64,000 nucleotides of DNA, taken from contig JACCIC010000014.1 in NCBI GenBank assembly GCA_018907035.1, positions 3,532,501 through 3,596,500 on the forward strand, in the 5' to 3' direction. The stretch comes from Sycobia sp. Sy_11. Lineage: Eukaryota; Arthropoda; Insecta; Hymenoptera; Epichrysomallidae. The number at the start of each line of letters is the position of its first letter. The first letter of the stretch is position 1. The translations under genes and the position numbers were made by a program. This document shows positions 25,082 to 36,882 of the stretch, piece after piece. The notes under the pieces were generated by a model. The model worked only from the letters and a program-made list of their open reading frames with translations, made no database searches and was not told the origin of the DNA.

Positions 25082-25270
25082 CCGTACAGATTCTTGGCTA
25101 ATGGAAAAATAAGTGTATGCCGCGAACGGGCATTTATTAATCGTATAGTGCAGAGTTAGATCTCTATGTACAATCCAATACAATGTCATTTGTACACGCG
25201 TCGTACTTTTTACACTTCTGGGCGTTGAGATCAACAACGAGATTATCGGTTTTCTATTTTGGCATTAGTA

Positions 25271-25303
<33 letters not shown>

Positions 25304-26090
25304 ACTTGCCAATGATACTCTCAAATATGTTTGCACAGGGATACACAAAGAAGTACTAGTTGTCAACAAATCATCGAAATATTTGAAAAAATTTGTTATT
25401 CGTACTCATTTGTCATTGTATCCGTAAATATTAGTAACGAGTACATAGAATATATACTTTCAAGTTCGTATAAAAAATCAAACTCCCTACTGTGACAGCA
25501 GTTTAATTTTTAAACAAAAAAAAAAAAAAAAAATTTGCCTTCCCTCATTTTTCACACAAAGATATTTAATTGGAATTTGCCATACAAAATTTAAAAGCAA
25601 TAAAATTAATAAAAAACGGATAAATTAATTTTGCTGACTAATTTTTATTTCTCAAGTTCGATAAGTACCCAAAACATTTTTCGAAAATATATACGCTTAG
25701 AGAAAGGCCTGTTTCATCAAAAGAATAATATTTCCTACTTAAACATGTAGAATATAAAGGATTTTAAACATTATTTTTTATTTGAAGTCCAATTATCATA
25801 CAATGTTACTGCGAAATTACGTTAAGCATATATATTTATTTTCAAAACATGAAAACAACAGTGGTTTACAAAAACCGAGTATCTGCAAGCATAATCCCAA
25901 ATTCGTACATCCTCGTGTTTTTTTGGATCGATGCATCCTAAGTTGATGTCGTTTGGCTTTCATCGTGCAGGTTAAAAAATACTTGAAGCTCGAACTTAGC
26001 GGACCTTATATAAATCAATTGAAAGTACATGCGAGTTCTTTTTTTAATGTCTCTCACTCATCTTGTTTTAATTCCGAAAGATTTCACGTC
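25079..26090. other. AT-rich stretch with homopolymers
   Basis: A T27 run lies at about 25270-25296 and an A18-19 run at about 25517-25534. I see no gene. Confidence 0.5.
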
Positions 26091-26109
26091 CAGAAATGAC
26101 CGGGGCTAC

Positions 26110-26346
26110 TACCTTTAGAATGTCAAAATTGCGGCGAATCCAAGATGTCGAACAAAATTGTTCAGGTTCAAGGATTTGCGACCAAATTCCGTACATTGGT
26201 CGTCGCGAATGCGATACAGTTTTGCAGTTCAAGACAATTGATACAGGATGGCTGAGAAAATTTGCTCATATCCGCCGACATCTTGAATTGAAAGTTCGTC
26301 TTCGAAATCAGGGGCCAGCCCGAAAAGACGCGGAACAAAAATCGTA
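26110..26346. repeat. diverged CCAAGATG-type dispersed repeat with inverted ends
   Basis: AATCCAAGATGTCGAAC near 26138 and GCCGACATCTTGAATT near 26274 form an inverted pair, and AGGATGGCTGAG lies between them. The segment after the second arm, CTTCGAAATCAGGGGCCAG, resembles a segment common in arthropod dispersed repeats. The 83-codon forward frame over it (26096-26347) is better explained as repeat than gene. Confidence 0.35.
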
Positions 26347-26399
26347 AATATTGGTTAAATTTGAAGAAATACTTTGAAGCCAAGTTGATCGGCTTCAAA

Positions 26400-27210
26400 C
26401 GTAATTATTTTGCTTTTCATCGTTTTCTCGAACTTTAACCTCGAAATCCCATTGAACGTAAGACGTTATCAAATTTTATAAAAAAAATATTTTCAGATCT
26501 TTATTCAATCGCGTCAAACTGTCGCAAATTCGAATTTTGCTTTTAAAAAGTTAAGAATACGTAAAGATAACTTAAGATACGGTTTTGCAGAATGTTGTAT
26601 CGTAAGCGCCATTATTCTATTTGGTCATAACTCGAAGTGTCTACGCTGACATTGTCATATTATTTTCACTCTTGCGCTTATGATTTTCTCAAACATGCCT
26701 ATTGAGCCATCGTTCCGAATTATTCAAATACAAGTTCGTGCATACGAACCTTACATTTTCTATATCTATATTGTACTATATTAAATTTTTAACAGCTGCT
26801 TTTTTTCGTCAGATCAGTATAAATAAAAATTTATAGCTCGTATAACAGCGCGGAATTCGCGCGCGTTAAAAATATAAGCATTAGATTGTTTTATTATATA
26901 TGTGGAATAACTTCGATACGGCCGTTTTTCAAAATCGCCGCGTATATCGATAAATTTTTGACGTGTCGACATTTATGTCCTTGTATATAAGTGTCCAACA
27001 ATAATGCGAAGCTAGTCAACCTTTCGCGAGCTGCAGGGGCGTGCGGGGGAGGGGGGGGGAGATTCACGATTGGCGATTTAACTCTCTTTAATGAAGAATG
27101 TGTCGTCGATTTGTATGTTGAGATAATAAGTACATAAATTGTGAAAAATTTACGGCGAACGATAAACAGTATACTTGGATAAGTAAAAGGATAATAATTG
27201 AATTAATTCT
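26400..27210. other. AT-rich stretch, no gene seen
   Basis: A short GC-richer patch at about 27018-27075 contains a G-rich run. Nothing else is recognisable. Confidence 0.4.
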
Positions 27211-27214
27211 AGGT

Positions 27215-27575
27215 TTTCATTTTAGTTTGAACCTTGAATATGGTCAGGAACGGCTCGAAACGTCGGAAATTCATGGTACATTTAAAATTAAAAGGCGGAT
27301 GGGGGCAGTGACGTTGTCCTTTGCTAACATACGACATTGATTATTTTTTAATTATTTTCATTATTGTTATTACTTTTAACTTTTAAATTAATTCAATATT
27401 ATTATATTGCTATAAGTAGTCATTTCTATTTCAGATTCTTCGGGGATGATCGTACACAAGGACAGTCTGACTGTCATTATTTTGGTTTAATATATAATGT
27501 AGTAGAAAGACTGTAAGGCCGATAAAGACATTTGTTCGTTTAATGTCGGCACAAGTGCAATTTTTAATTTTTAAT
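27215..27575 (+). mobile_element. CGAAACG-family repeat, forward copy 2
   Basis: A GTC/GGC mini-stem around AGGAAC at 27243-27254 is followed by CGAAACGTCGG at 27256-27266. GGGGGCAGTGACGTTGTC follows, then after an AT-rich insert of about 80 bp ending in a pyrimidine-rich TTTCTATTTCAG comes GGGATGATCG and the block at 27456-27480 that reads QGQSDCHY. The 3' part (GACTGTAAGGCCGAT, GTCGGCACAAGTGCAATTTT) matches the 11.3-11.6 kb fragments. The insert may be an intron-like segment, since the 11.7 and 56.8 kb copies lack it. Confidence 0.6.
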
Positions 27576-27677
27576 GGATAATAATTGTTAATTGATTTGA
27601 TAAACATGAACTAATGTACGAAAAATTGTAAAATGACACATTGGTGTTTTACAATAGTAACATGATGATTTTGATGT

Positions 27678-27705
27678 TACATACATACATACATACATAC
27701 ATACA
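27678..27705. repeat. (ACAT)n microsatellite
   Basis: Six to seven ACAT units in AT-rich DNA. Confidence 0.9.
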
Positions 27706-27899
27706 CATTATTATCGATATTTTGAGTCATTTGCAAGACCATGCTTACATTAAAGTTGTTTTTAATTTTATTGAAAGCTATAAATTTATTTTACCAATGC
27801 TTCATCCATTGTATCCACTAGTCCATTTTCTTGGATGCTTTATTCTTCTAATTTATATAGTACTATATACTCGTGGCGGATGAAGCTTAAAAAAGGCCG

Positions 27900-28630
27900 A
27901 TTGTATATATCCACACCTCCAAAAAAAAAAAACAGGTATTGTACATATCTACGGTGAGGATAATTTGATCAACTCCCGTTCGCGATACGGTGTAGATATA
28001 AAACACATTGGTTTTTATTCCCGTGCAGGTATTCGAAATCGCCTGTGGGCATCGAGTGTCGAAAAATCCTTGCAATAAAATCGTTGCCATGCATCCTCCT
28101 TGATTGGCAGAAACCGTACCCGATGCTTTTTCTTTTAACGTCGCTCTTTAGGGGTCGTTTTCACCCCCCTCTCCCCCACCACGTCTTGAAAGCGATTAGC
28201 GCAGTCGTTAAGGAAAGTACGCGTGCTTCATGATTATTATTTTTTACGGTCTTCAGGACGTATTATTAAATATCGTGAATATACCTATATATATATACCC
28301 TTCGTCGTTAGATCCGACACCGATCCCCAATTACACCCGACCCACCTCCCTCTCGTCAAACATCTGCCGTCCCTTTATGCTTGCGCGAGAAAATTCGCGA
28401 GAACGCGACTTCTTCCCCTCCACTCGCCACCTCCTCCTCCGAACCCCCCCCCCACCTTGTCCTTCCATCTCTCTTTAAGCACAAGAAGTAGGGGAGAATA
28501 ACGTGTATATATATACATACCTATTCGCACGGTTCCCGCACGCGCACCTACGCCTATATATATATACACACATCTCCCTCCTTTCCTTCTTCATGGTGTT
28601 TTATCTCTCCTCTCTTCTTCTCTCTTTCTC
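27900..28630. other. mixed non-coding sequence leading into the CpG-rich region
   Basis: GC content rises from about 28 kb. C-rich runs at about 28165-28180 and 28445-28455 give proline-rich frames without domain character. Confidence 0.35.
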
Positions 28631-28634
28631 TACC

Positions 28635-28692
<58 letters not shown>

Positions 28693-28881
28693 ACCTGAGC
28701 GAGTTCTCGGCGATCCCGAGCCTCTCTCTCTCGCTCACTCCATCTCCCTCTCATTCCCTCGCTCTCTCGCTCTGCTGTAGGACGATCGTGTACCAAAGGT
28801 ATAGACAGGTATAGGTATATATAGATATATATACGTCATATAATTCCGGAGCGCCGCCGTCGCCTCTCACCAGACTTCTGC

Positions 28882-28883
28882 TA

Positions 28884-28922
<39 letters not shown>
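28882..28922. repeat. (CT)n microsatellite upstream of the putative promoter
   Basis: A CT run, with a C-rich run just after it, about 110 bp before the TCAGTT initiator-like site. CT/GA repeats near insect promoters can bind GAGA-type factors; here that is inference only. Confidence 0.85.
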
Positions 28923-28927
<5 letters not shown>

Positions 28928-29029
28928 CCCCCCCTGGCAGTCCTACCTATATACCTGACCGCGAGAGAGCGGCTCTCGCCCGCTCGCTCGCTGCCTCGGC
29001 GCGGCTCGGCTCTCTGATCGTTCTCCGCT

Positions 29030-29045
29030 TCGGTTCAGTTCCCCT
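29030..29045 (+). promoter_or_regulatory. possible initiator-type core promoter
   Basis: TTCAGTT at about 29034-29040 matches the arthropod initiator TCAGT in a CpG-rich, CT-flanked setting on the strand of the downstream donor. No TATA box at -30 and no clear downstream promoter element is visible. Confidence 0.25.
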
Positions 29046-29634
29046 ACCAGCCGGTGTCCAGTTATGTTGCGTGTTGTTGCGCCCGCGCCGCCGCGCGCAT
29101 AAGATCTACATTATATATATATTTATATATATATATATATATATATATACATAGAAGATAGGCCGGAGAACGGGCTCCCTCTGCCAAGGTGGCGGACGAC
29201 TCCGTCTAACCAACTCGCGCCCCGTCTCCTGTGCTTTTTATTATTTCTCTGTGCCGCTGTGTGTACCCCGCCGGTGGCGACGCGCCTGCATTAGACGCAT
29301 CGGTCCCGGGGATTCGCGCGGGCACCGCGGCGATCGGTACATTCATTCATATATATAGATATTTATATATCTAGGATCGGAGTCGCTGCACGGGCGCGCG
29401 CGTGCTCCTCCCTCCTTTCTTCGGCTGCCGTGCGCGCCGTCCCGCGGTCGCGCGAGTTCAAAGTTAATGGAGGAGTGACGCGCGCTGGTCGCGGACGTAG
29501 CAAAAGAGGACTGGGCGGGACGGGCCGAAGGTTGGTTTGAGATCGTTCGCGCGTGTGTTGCGGCATGTAGTGTGTATCTTGCATCGCGCATTCTGGAGCC
29601 GCGCACGAGGAGTGTAAAACTGCGGACGGCGGAA

Positions 29635-29708
29635 ATGGACTGGGCAGACGGGAGGGGCGCGACAACGGCCAACGTACATCGAGATTCGGGGCTGCTTTTG
29701 AGAATTTG
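29635..29708 (+). CDS. possible first coding exon ending at a consensus splice donor
   Basis: ATG at 29635 has a favourable context (GGAAATGG). The frame is open upstream to a stop at 29476 with no earlier ATG in frame. It reads MDWADGRGATTANVHRDS and six more residues before the donor TTG then GTGAGT at 29709; reading on would hit a stop at once, as expected of an intron. The surrounding 28.85-29.71 kb is strongly CpG-rich, as in a housekeeping or developmental promoter. I do not recognise the product. The exon could instead be wholly untranslated. No partner acceptor can be named in the window, so the intron would be long. Confidence 0.27.
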
Positions 29709-29714
29709 GTGAGT
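29709..29714 (+). other. consensus 5' splice site
   Basis: GTGAGT preceded by TTG, at the downstream edge of the CpG-rich island. It is one of the best-placed donors in the window. Confidence 0.4.
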
Positions 29715-29872
29715 AGTAGAGGAGCGAGAGATCGGTATATCGACGTCGTCCTGGTGCTCCTTGTCTGCTGTTCCCGTCCCCGTGTCTGTGTGTGCGCGCG
29801 TGAGTGCGTCCGTGTGTCTCCGCGAGAAACAGTGCGCGCGTTCATTCCGCCCGCCTGGCTCTGTGAATTATC

Positions 29873-29933
<61 letters not shown>

Positions 29934-30341
29934 CTAGAATACATCCGTATGTGTGTGTGCCCGTTAGTGTATGAGTATTCGCGCACGCGTCTGTGTGGTT
30001 ATGTGTGCCTGTGTATATGTTTATCGCGAAAGAGGGACAGAGAAGGTGATAGGCTAAGATAAATAGATAGAGGTAGAGAGGGGATAGCGCGCTCACTTGG
30101 TAATTCAAGTCTGTGATCTGTTGCACGTGAGGGAAATCGCGATCGTGCCCGGGGGCATAGATAGTGTGTATATAAGTGTGTGTTTGTGCTCGACTGTGTC
30201 CGTGTGTTGTCGCGGATACGTGCGAGAGTAAGGTATACACATCTACGCGGACACAGATGCACACAATCGTACACAAGTCCCCGCTGCCATATTGTATATC
30301 TAAAGTGTGTAGTTAAACTTCCAAGGTGTGTATATATCGAA

Positions 30342-30389
<48 letters not shown>

Positions 30390-30820
30390 TTGTAAGGCCA
30401 TAAAAGGCTGATTCTCCCGCATCCTAAAAAGTCCGCGGCAGTATGATTTTAGGGTTTCTCCTCCCCCACCTCGGCTTCGGCCGTCGTAGGTTGGAATCAA
30501 GGAATTCACAGGTGTCTATATATCCAGCGGTACACACTCGCTACTCCTTCATATACGTATACACAAATATATTGACATCCATCGAGTTCATCTCGTGGTA
30601 TACGCGATACTTCCTTTCCCGAGTCGAATATAATATAATAATGTATGTATGTGTATATAACACCTGGGTGGTCGTCGCGGTCGTCGCCGCGCACCGCGCC
30701 GCATTTCCGTACCTTTCTCCCAAGAACTCTTTTTTCTCTCCCTATTTTTCTTCTCGATCATTTGTGTTTTTTTTAATGTTCACTCCCGTATTTATATATG
30801 TATATAAGTACAATAAGTGA

Positions 30821-30882
<62 letters not shown>

Positions 30883-30992
30883 AACCATAGTGCCCGCTAT
30901 TCTGTGTACACTCGAGTGCACGCGCAACGCTAGTTTACCCATCGCATAGTTGTAACGTACATTTTAAACGGGTGTATATGAACGTACATTTA

Positions 30993-31053
<61 letters not shown>

Positions 31054-31205
31054 CGGGACCTCTCATTCATTCTTTTCTTCGCGTTTACCTGCCGTGCGGA
31101 ATGGAGAGCAGCAGCGCGCCGTCGAACCGGCAGGAAATGGAAATATATATATATAGAGGGAGAGCATAGAGCGATGAGCAACTGATATTCAAATGTATGC
31201 GCGTA

Positions 31206-31260
<55 letters not shown>

Positions 31261-31350
31261 GTATGTATGCATACATATATAGATAAAGAATCAAAGAGAG
31301 ACACCTAAATTTTCGTCGGTTACGAGTTCAACAGGGCGAGTAAAGTGGGA

Positions 31351-31356
31351 GGTAAG
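31351..31356 (+). other. consensus 5' splice site
   Basis: GGGAG then GTAAGT, 1.6 kb after the 29709 donor. It could close an alternative first exon, but the preceding sequence holds only short frames (for example MESSSAPSNRQEME from 31101, running into a TA repeat). Confidence 0.25.
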
Positions 31357-32383
31357 TTGGGGAGGAGGCTGAACAAAGGAGTAGAAGACCTGATGTGTAT
31401 AGATATATATATAATACCAGAGATAAAAAGAGAGAGCGAAAGAAAGAGAGAGAAAGAGAATTACGGTCGAAGCCATAGCAGTTCGACGGCATCGTTGAAA
31501 TGCGAATAATTGTGGTTTAATAACCTCCCTCCCTCGTTAGAGCAATTATAAAATAGTTGAGGTGGAAGAGCGATTAAGAGAAAGAAGGTGGGAGGAATGG
31601 AGAGAATGTTTAGACACAGACACACACACACACACAGACACACCGCGCGCGCGCGCACACACATTTATCTTTATATTTATATAATAGTTATCTATCGAGG
31701 AACGTAATTTTTTTATAACCAATTTACTTTCGATTATACGGCTTGTTACAATATATATTGATATAAACTATCATTGCGTAGCAGCAGTCACAAGAAAATT
31801 ATTTCATTTTATTCTAAGAATTCCGGTCTCGAAATCTAAAATCTTACAGTGCATTTATTGGCGCAACGTCTCAATACGCAGATACGATGGTACAATCCAA
31901 AGAGAATGAAATTTCCAAAAAAAAAACCGCGAAAAATTCTGAAGCTACTGTGTATCTATGAAGCAAAGATATACGAACGTAACTGGGACTTTAATTTTGA
32001 GACACTCTGAGGACGATGTCGTCTACGCATCCTATTCCCTCTATCTAGACTTTTTCGATGTATTATAATGAATATAAGAATAGACACGCGCTCAACTGCG
32101 GGGCCACAGATTCACACAGGTATAAATGCAGGATTATACAAATATATATATATATTATGTATGTATGTATGTATGTAGTGTATCCTACAACACAAGCGTA
32201 CAGGTGTGCATGTTGAGCGCGTGCAGGCAGACAATGAGGTTCCTCCGCGCTTGACTTTGGGTGTCGGGTGTAACATATACAATATGGGACCCACCGTGCA
32301 TTATATACGGTGCCGCGGACTTCAGGTGGCCTATATGGCTCCTCTGACAGGTGGAACTTTCGACGGGCACTCGTGCAGGTCTC

Positions 32384-32429
<46 letters not shown>

Positions 32430-32547
32430 TCAACACATCTTTGATGTGTACGCGCGCACGTTTGTGTATATATAAAATACAAACGATCCTCCGCGTCTGT
32501 GAAGCAGAAGGAGAGAGAGAGGCGTCGCTGTAGGTGCAAGCGCACGG

Positions 32548-32615
<68 letters not shown>

Positions 32616-32754
32616 TGTTAGGCCCCCGCTTTCTGTGGAGGCACGGCCGACTCTAGGCGGCCGACCGAAGCGACGCTCGCGGCATGGAATGCGCGTGGTT
32701 TCAGAGGGAGATAGAGAGAGCCCCCTTCACCCTCTTCATCCCAATACCTCGTGC

Positions 32755-32798
<44 letters not shown>

Positions 32799-32918
32799 TG
32801 CATACATACGTACGGATACCCCGCAGCAATCGCCGCATGGAATTAATGTGCGACGCGTTGTTGAAGTTGTGTAGCACTGGCATAGTATTCATATAGTAAT
32901 AGATTCTAGTCCTAGGAG

Positions 32919-32920
32919 TT

Positions 32921-32957
<37 letters not shown>

Positions 32958-32976
32958 CGGTATTAGTAGTAGTAGT

Positions 32977-33012
<36 letters not shown>

Positions 33013-33038
33013 TGAAGCAGCAGCACTGGTAGTAGTAT
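32919..33038. repeat. compound (GTA)n(GCA)n trinucleotide repeat
   Basis: About 120 bp of GTA/AGT units, then a GCA/CAG block, then mixed units. Leu-rich frames on the minus strand are artefacts of it. CAG-type tracts are unstable and often polymorphic. Confidence 0.93.
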
Positions 33039-33049
33039 ATAAGCGGCAT

Positions 33050-33445
33050 TAAAGGAACGCGATCCCAGTGGGAGAACGGGTTTTCCTTTTTCCGATTGCG
33101 AGCTTGTGCGGCGCTCGCGGCCGCCGGGCCTCCCTGTGTGTCTCCGCGCGACGCTGCCGCGGTGCGCGCGTGTAGCGTTCATACCATAGTTGCAAAGACA
33201 TGCCATATATGTGTGTGTGTGTTGTGTGCGCGCGCGTGTGTTGGGAGCTCGCTGCGTGCTCCACCGCGGGGCTGGAATATTGTTTGTTTGCTTATGGAAA
33301 CGAGTCCTGGGGATTGGTTCGAGCGAACGCTAGGCGGGAATCGGGGGAATACTCGCCGGGCGATAGCCTGTTTGGCTATCGTGCGAGGATCGGGGGACGG
33401 GTGGACATATTGGGCGATGGGTTTTTGAGATACGCGACGTGATAG
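33050..33445. other. CpG-rich island, no gene assigned
   Basis: A CG-rich patch with two overlapping forward frames (33096-33428 and 33200-33442). A pyrimidine tract ending in AG at about 33101 could be an acceptor, but there is no good downstream donor and no recognisable domain. Confidence 0.3.
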
Positions 33446-33632
33446 ATTTTTTGTTTGTTTGCTTGTTTTTTTTTTTTTTTTGTTTATTTTGGATTACACA
33501 ATGGCCAATGTTACAATTCTTTGATTTAATGGTTTAAGTTTATTTTTTACGTTTTCGTTTTCTTCTCTTTTTTTTTAAGGATTGCAATACAAGCCAAAGA
33601 TGGGCGTGGGTTGGATTCGAGACCATTGAATG

Positions 33633-33694
<62 letters not shown>

Positions 33695-33784
33695 CTACAG
33701 CTTTTAATCCGCTTTTGCGCAACGGACCTCGCGAGCGAACGCGCTCGCGACAGATGAGTAAGCATCGAGATATTACCGGCGGCG

Positions 33785-33848
<64 letters not shown>

Positions 33849-34319
33849 CGTATAATCGTTCTCCTTTTTTTCCCTATTTCTATTGTAACAATTGCGCATT
33901 GTACCGTTGCCACAAGGGGAAAACACTTTTTTTTCCCTCACTAACCTAATTAACAATTGAATTATGCAACAAGATTGACCTGCTAATTAAAGCTGTTGAA
34001 CATTATTTTGTACGTTAAAATTGAATTTATAATGATTCTTTCTTCAATGGATGAAGTATATAAGTATGACAAAAAAAAATAGAAAAAACAACAACGATTC
34101 GAGTATGTTAAATGTAAACATACAATATTTTATCGATCAATTAAAGCATTAATTTATTCACTTTTATAAGCGTGGTTCGATCGAACTTGAATATACAATC
34201 TAGTTATACTTCGTGGAAAAGGCATTTTCCAACGATAAAAGGGAGAACACGTTGTCTGCAAGAGAAAAGCATGTCTCTGATTTTTGCCACTTTTCCGACC
34301 ATTGCTATAGTACACACAC

Positions 34320-34375
<56 letters not shown>

Positions 34376-34487
34376 GTCTATATGAAATTAATTGTCTCGT
34401 AAATTTATTCGAAGATATGCACTGATGCAAATAGTTCCTTAGAAATTCGTTTGACTCGTGTACAAAACGCTTACGCAGTTAACATAG

Positions 34488-34539
<52 letters not shown>

Positions 34540-34541
<2 letters not shown>

Positions 34542-35398
34542 TAAACTGTCTTAGCACAAGAACACATAAATATCGACGTCATTTCCGATGTGGGAACCCG
34601 TGCCGGAATTTAAAAACTTCGCGCGTAAATTATCGACCTCCTTTCGCGAAGCTGGCCATTGCGCGCTTCTTCTTCTTCTTCTTGTTCTTCATCCTCTTCT
34701 GGTTTTGTTTTTGATTTTTCGTAATTACGGGTTACTTATAAAGTCGGCGGTTTTGGGAACACTATATATGTATATGTAGTTGGCGGTTCGATCGGAATTC
34801 TTTTCTCAATGCAAAAAAAAAACGCTCGCTTCGAGCTTTTATATTATTAATGGTGCTCGCTTATAATTTGGATCATATATATATATATATATTTTCGCAT
34901 TACCCGATGTGTATGTCGGACTCCAATTAAAAGGGCGACTGAAAAACCGAAGGATGTATATAACATATAATATATAAAGGCATTTTCTTGTACACCGATC
35001 GAGAACAAGGATCGAGCAAACTTATTTTTTTTTTTTCACGTAATATCCACATTCTTGCGTTATACAGCGCGGACGAATCGCCAAGTTTAAATCATATATC
35101 GGAGCAACTTTATAACGATAATAATAATAATAATTATGGAAATTAAATTCGTCCAGTTATAGATTTAAATTATTCCCGCTTGCCATTAATGATAATTGCT
35201 TGCAACGTATTATTTTTGGGTTAATTTTCCTCGCTAAATGCTTTATAAATAAAAGCTGCTCCGATTCGATTTAAATTCAGAGGTCTTATATATAAATGAA
35301 ACGTCAGGGTCAGACAGTGAGATTTTTTTTGTCTACATATATATAATGTAGGTAAATCGTATCTCAGTAATTTGCTTTTATTTAATTGCACACTAGCA

Positions 35399-35457
<59 letters not shown>

Positions 35458-36822
35458 AGTAGTGTAATTTTTAGTTCGAAACGAGTTTCTTTTAGGGTAG
35501 GTTACTCTAAGGTAAATATAGGCTGTAAACGCGAATGGGCTTTTCACGGTGTGATTTTCGAAAGTTTTACAATTATAGGTATATTGGTGGCCAAGAAAGG
35601 TTTAATATTGATCGAGGAATGTTTCTCGAGCTATTCTGACACGTATATGGAATATATACATCTATTCTTTTTTATTGCTGTTTTAAATGGTTTAAATGTT
35701 TCTCTTTGAAAATTCCATTTAGATATTTTCCGCGCACAATACTTTTGTTACAGACGACTTGCTTTCGATTCAATACTCGGCACTATCAATTCTAAATATA
35801 GAAATATTTCTTATTATTAAAAATATACTACGCTCCATAAGTATTGAATTTTAAGCAACGATGAACTTGTAATATTCAAGAAAATTAAATGTAAAAGCAA
35901 AATCCAACAACAGCATTACGATTGAAAACTCTTTTAAGTGATAAACCTCGACTATGATACTTCTTACATATGCTTATACGTACTATTGTATTATATACGT
36001 TGAAATAGAAATTGCGGCATCTTATGTGCGCGCGCGCGTGTGTGTATCTATGCATCAATGTGTATAATTTTCCATCACGCCATTCTTTTACCTTCGCAGA
36101 AACAAATCGTTAGGCCTCTCGCGGTTCTTTGAATTTTTCGTTAAAAACCGTTCTAATGCATTCATTAAAGCGGACTGTATTATACTCGTAAAATACGAGA
36201 GTTGTATCTATAGCGCTGGAAATCGCTTCGGTTCTCATCATAAAATAGTGGAGTTTTAATTGTAAAATAATATATCGAGTTCATTCTTTTTTCTTTTTTT
36301 TTTTTTTTTTTTTTGGTTTGTTGCTTCGTAAAATAATCGTTCTCACGAGAGATTCAGGATGGGAAAGGGAAGGGAGAGAGAGAAGGAGGGAGATAAAACA
36401 AAGTTCACGTATAAATTGGAAATATCGGGAAAGAGAGAGAGATCTCCTGTGCAGATACTTCTATTTTACCCACTCACTTTTTCCCGAGCTTATGTATTTA
36501 TTATTTGAACTCATAGATACTTTATTACTCTTGCTAATAATGCCAGGTAGTCGGAAATATTCACCGAGAAATCTTTATAGATATAACACACACACACACA
36601 CACACAACACGCACACACACGTGCGCGGGCCGCGTATATGATAAGCTAGCATATAAGATTTTTTTATCGCCAGCATTCTCATTGATTTATGCGCACTGTA
36701 CATATATTAACAGTATGGCGGGGTAACTTTCGTTTTCTCTGTCCTTCTCCCCCCCCCCTCTCTCTCTAGCAATAATTTTCTGTTTCATCGCCGCGCTAGC
36801 AAGCTTGGTGATGATGGTCTCA

Positions 36823-36882
<60 letters not shown>

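Larger units (their letters stand above)
28636..34538. repeat. (TA)n tracts, group 5 (densest cluster)
   Basis: Near-pure (TA)n tracts lie at 28636-28688, 29112-29151, 29873-29928, 30347-30387, 30822-30879, 30996-31050, 31214-31248 (followed by GTAT units), 32387-32426, 32548-32614, 32758-32792, 33636-33692, 33788-33844, 34325-34372 and 34492-34538. That is fourteen in under 6 kb, interleaved with CpG-rich sequence. Bounds give the span of the group. Confidence 0.95.

Noticed and set aside
29064..29069. Downstream promoter element at +28 of the putative initiator
   Set aside because: The bases there (ATGTTG) do not match the consensus.
33096..33442. Candidate exon in a CpG-rich patch
   Set aside because: A possible acceptor near 33101 exists but no donor or protein similarity supports it.
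34160..34180. GGTTCGATC resembling a tRNA T-arm (also near 34785)
   Set aside because: No matching A box, anticodon arm or acceptor stem could be found around either site.
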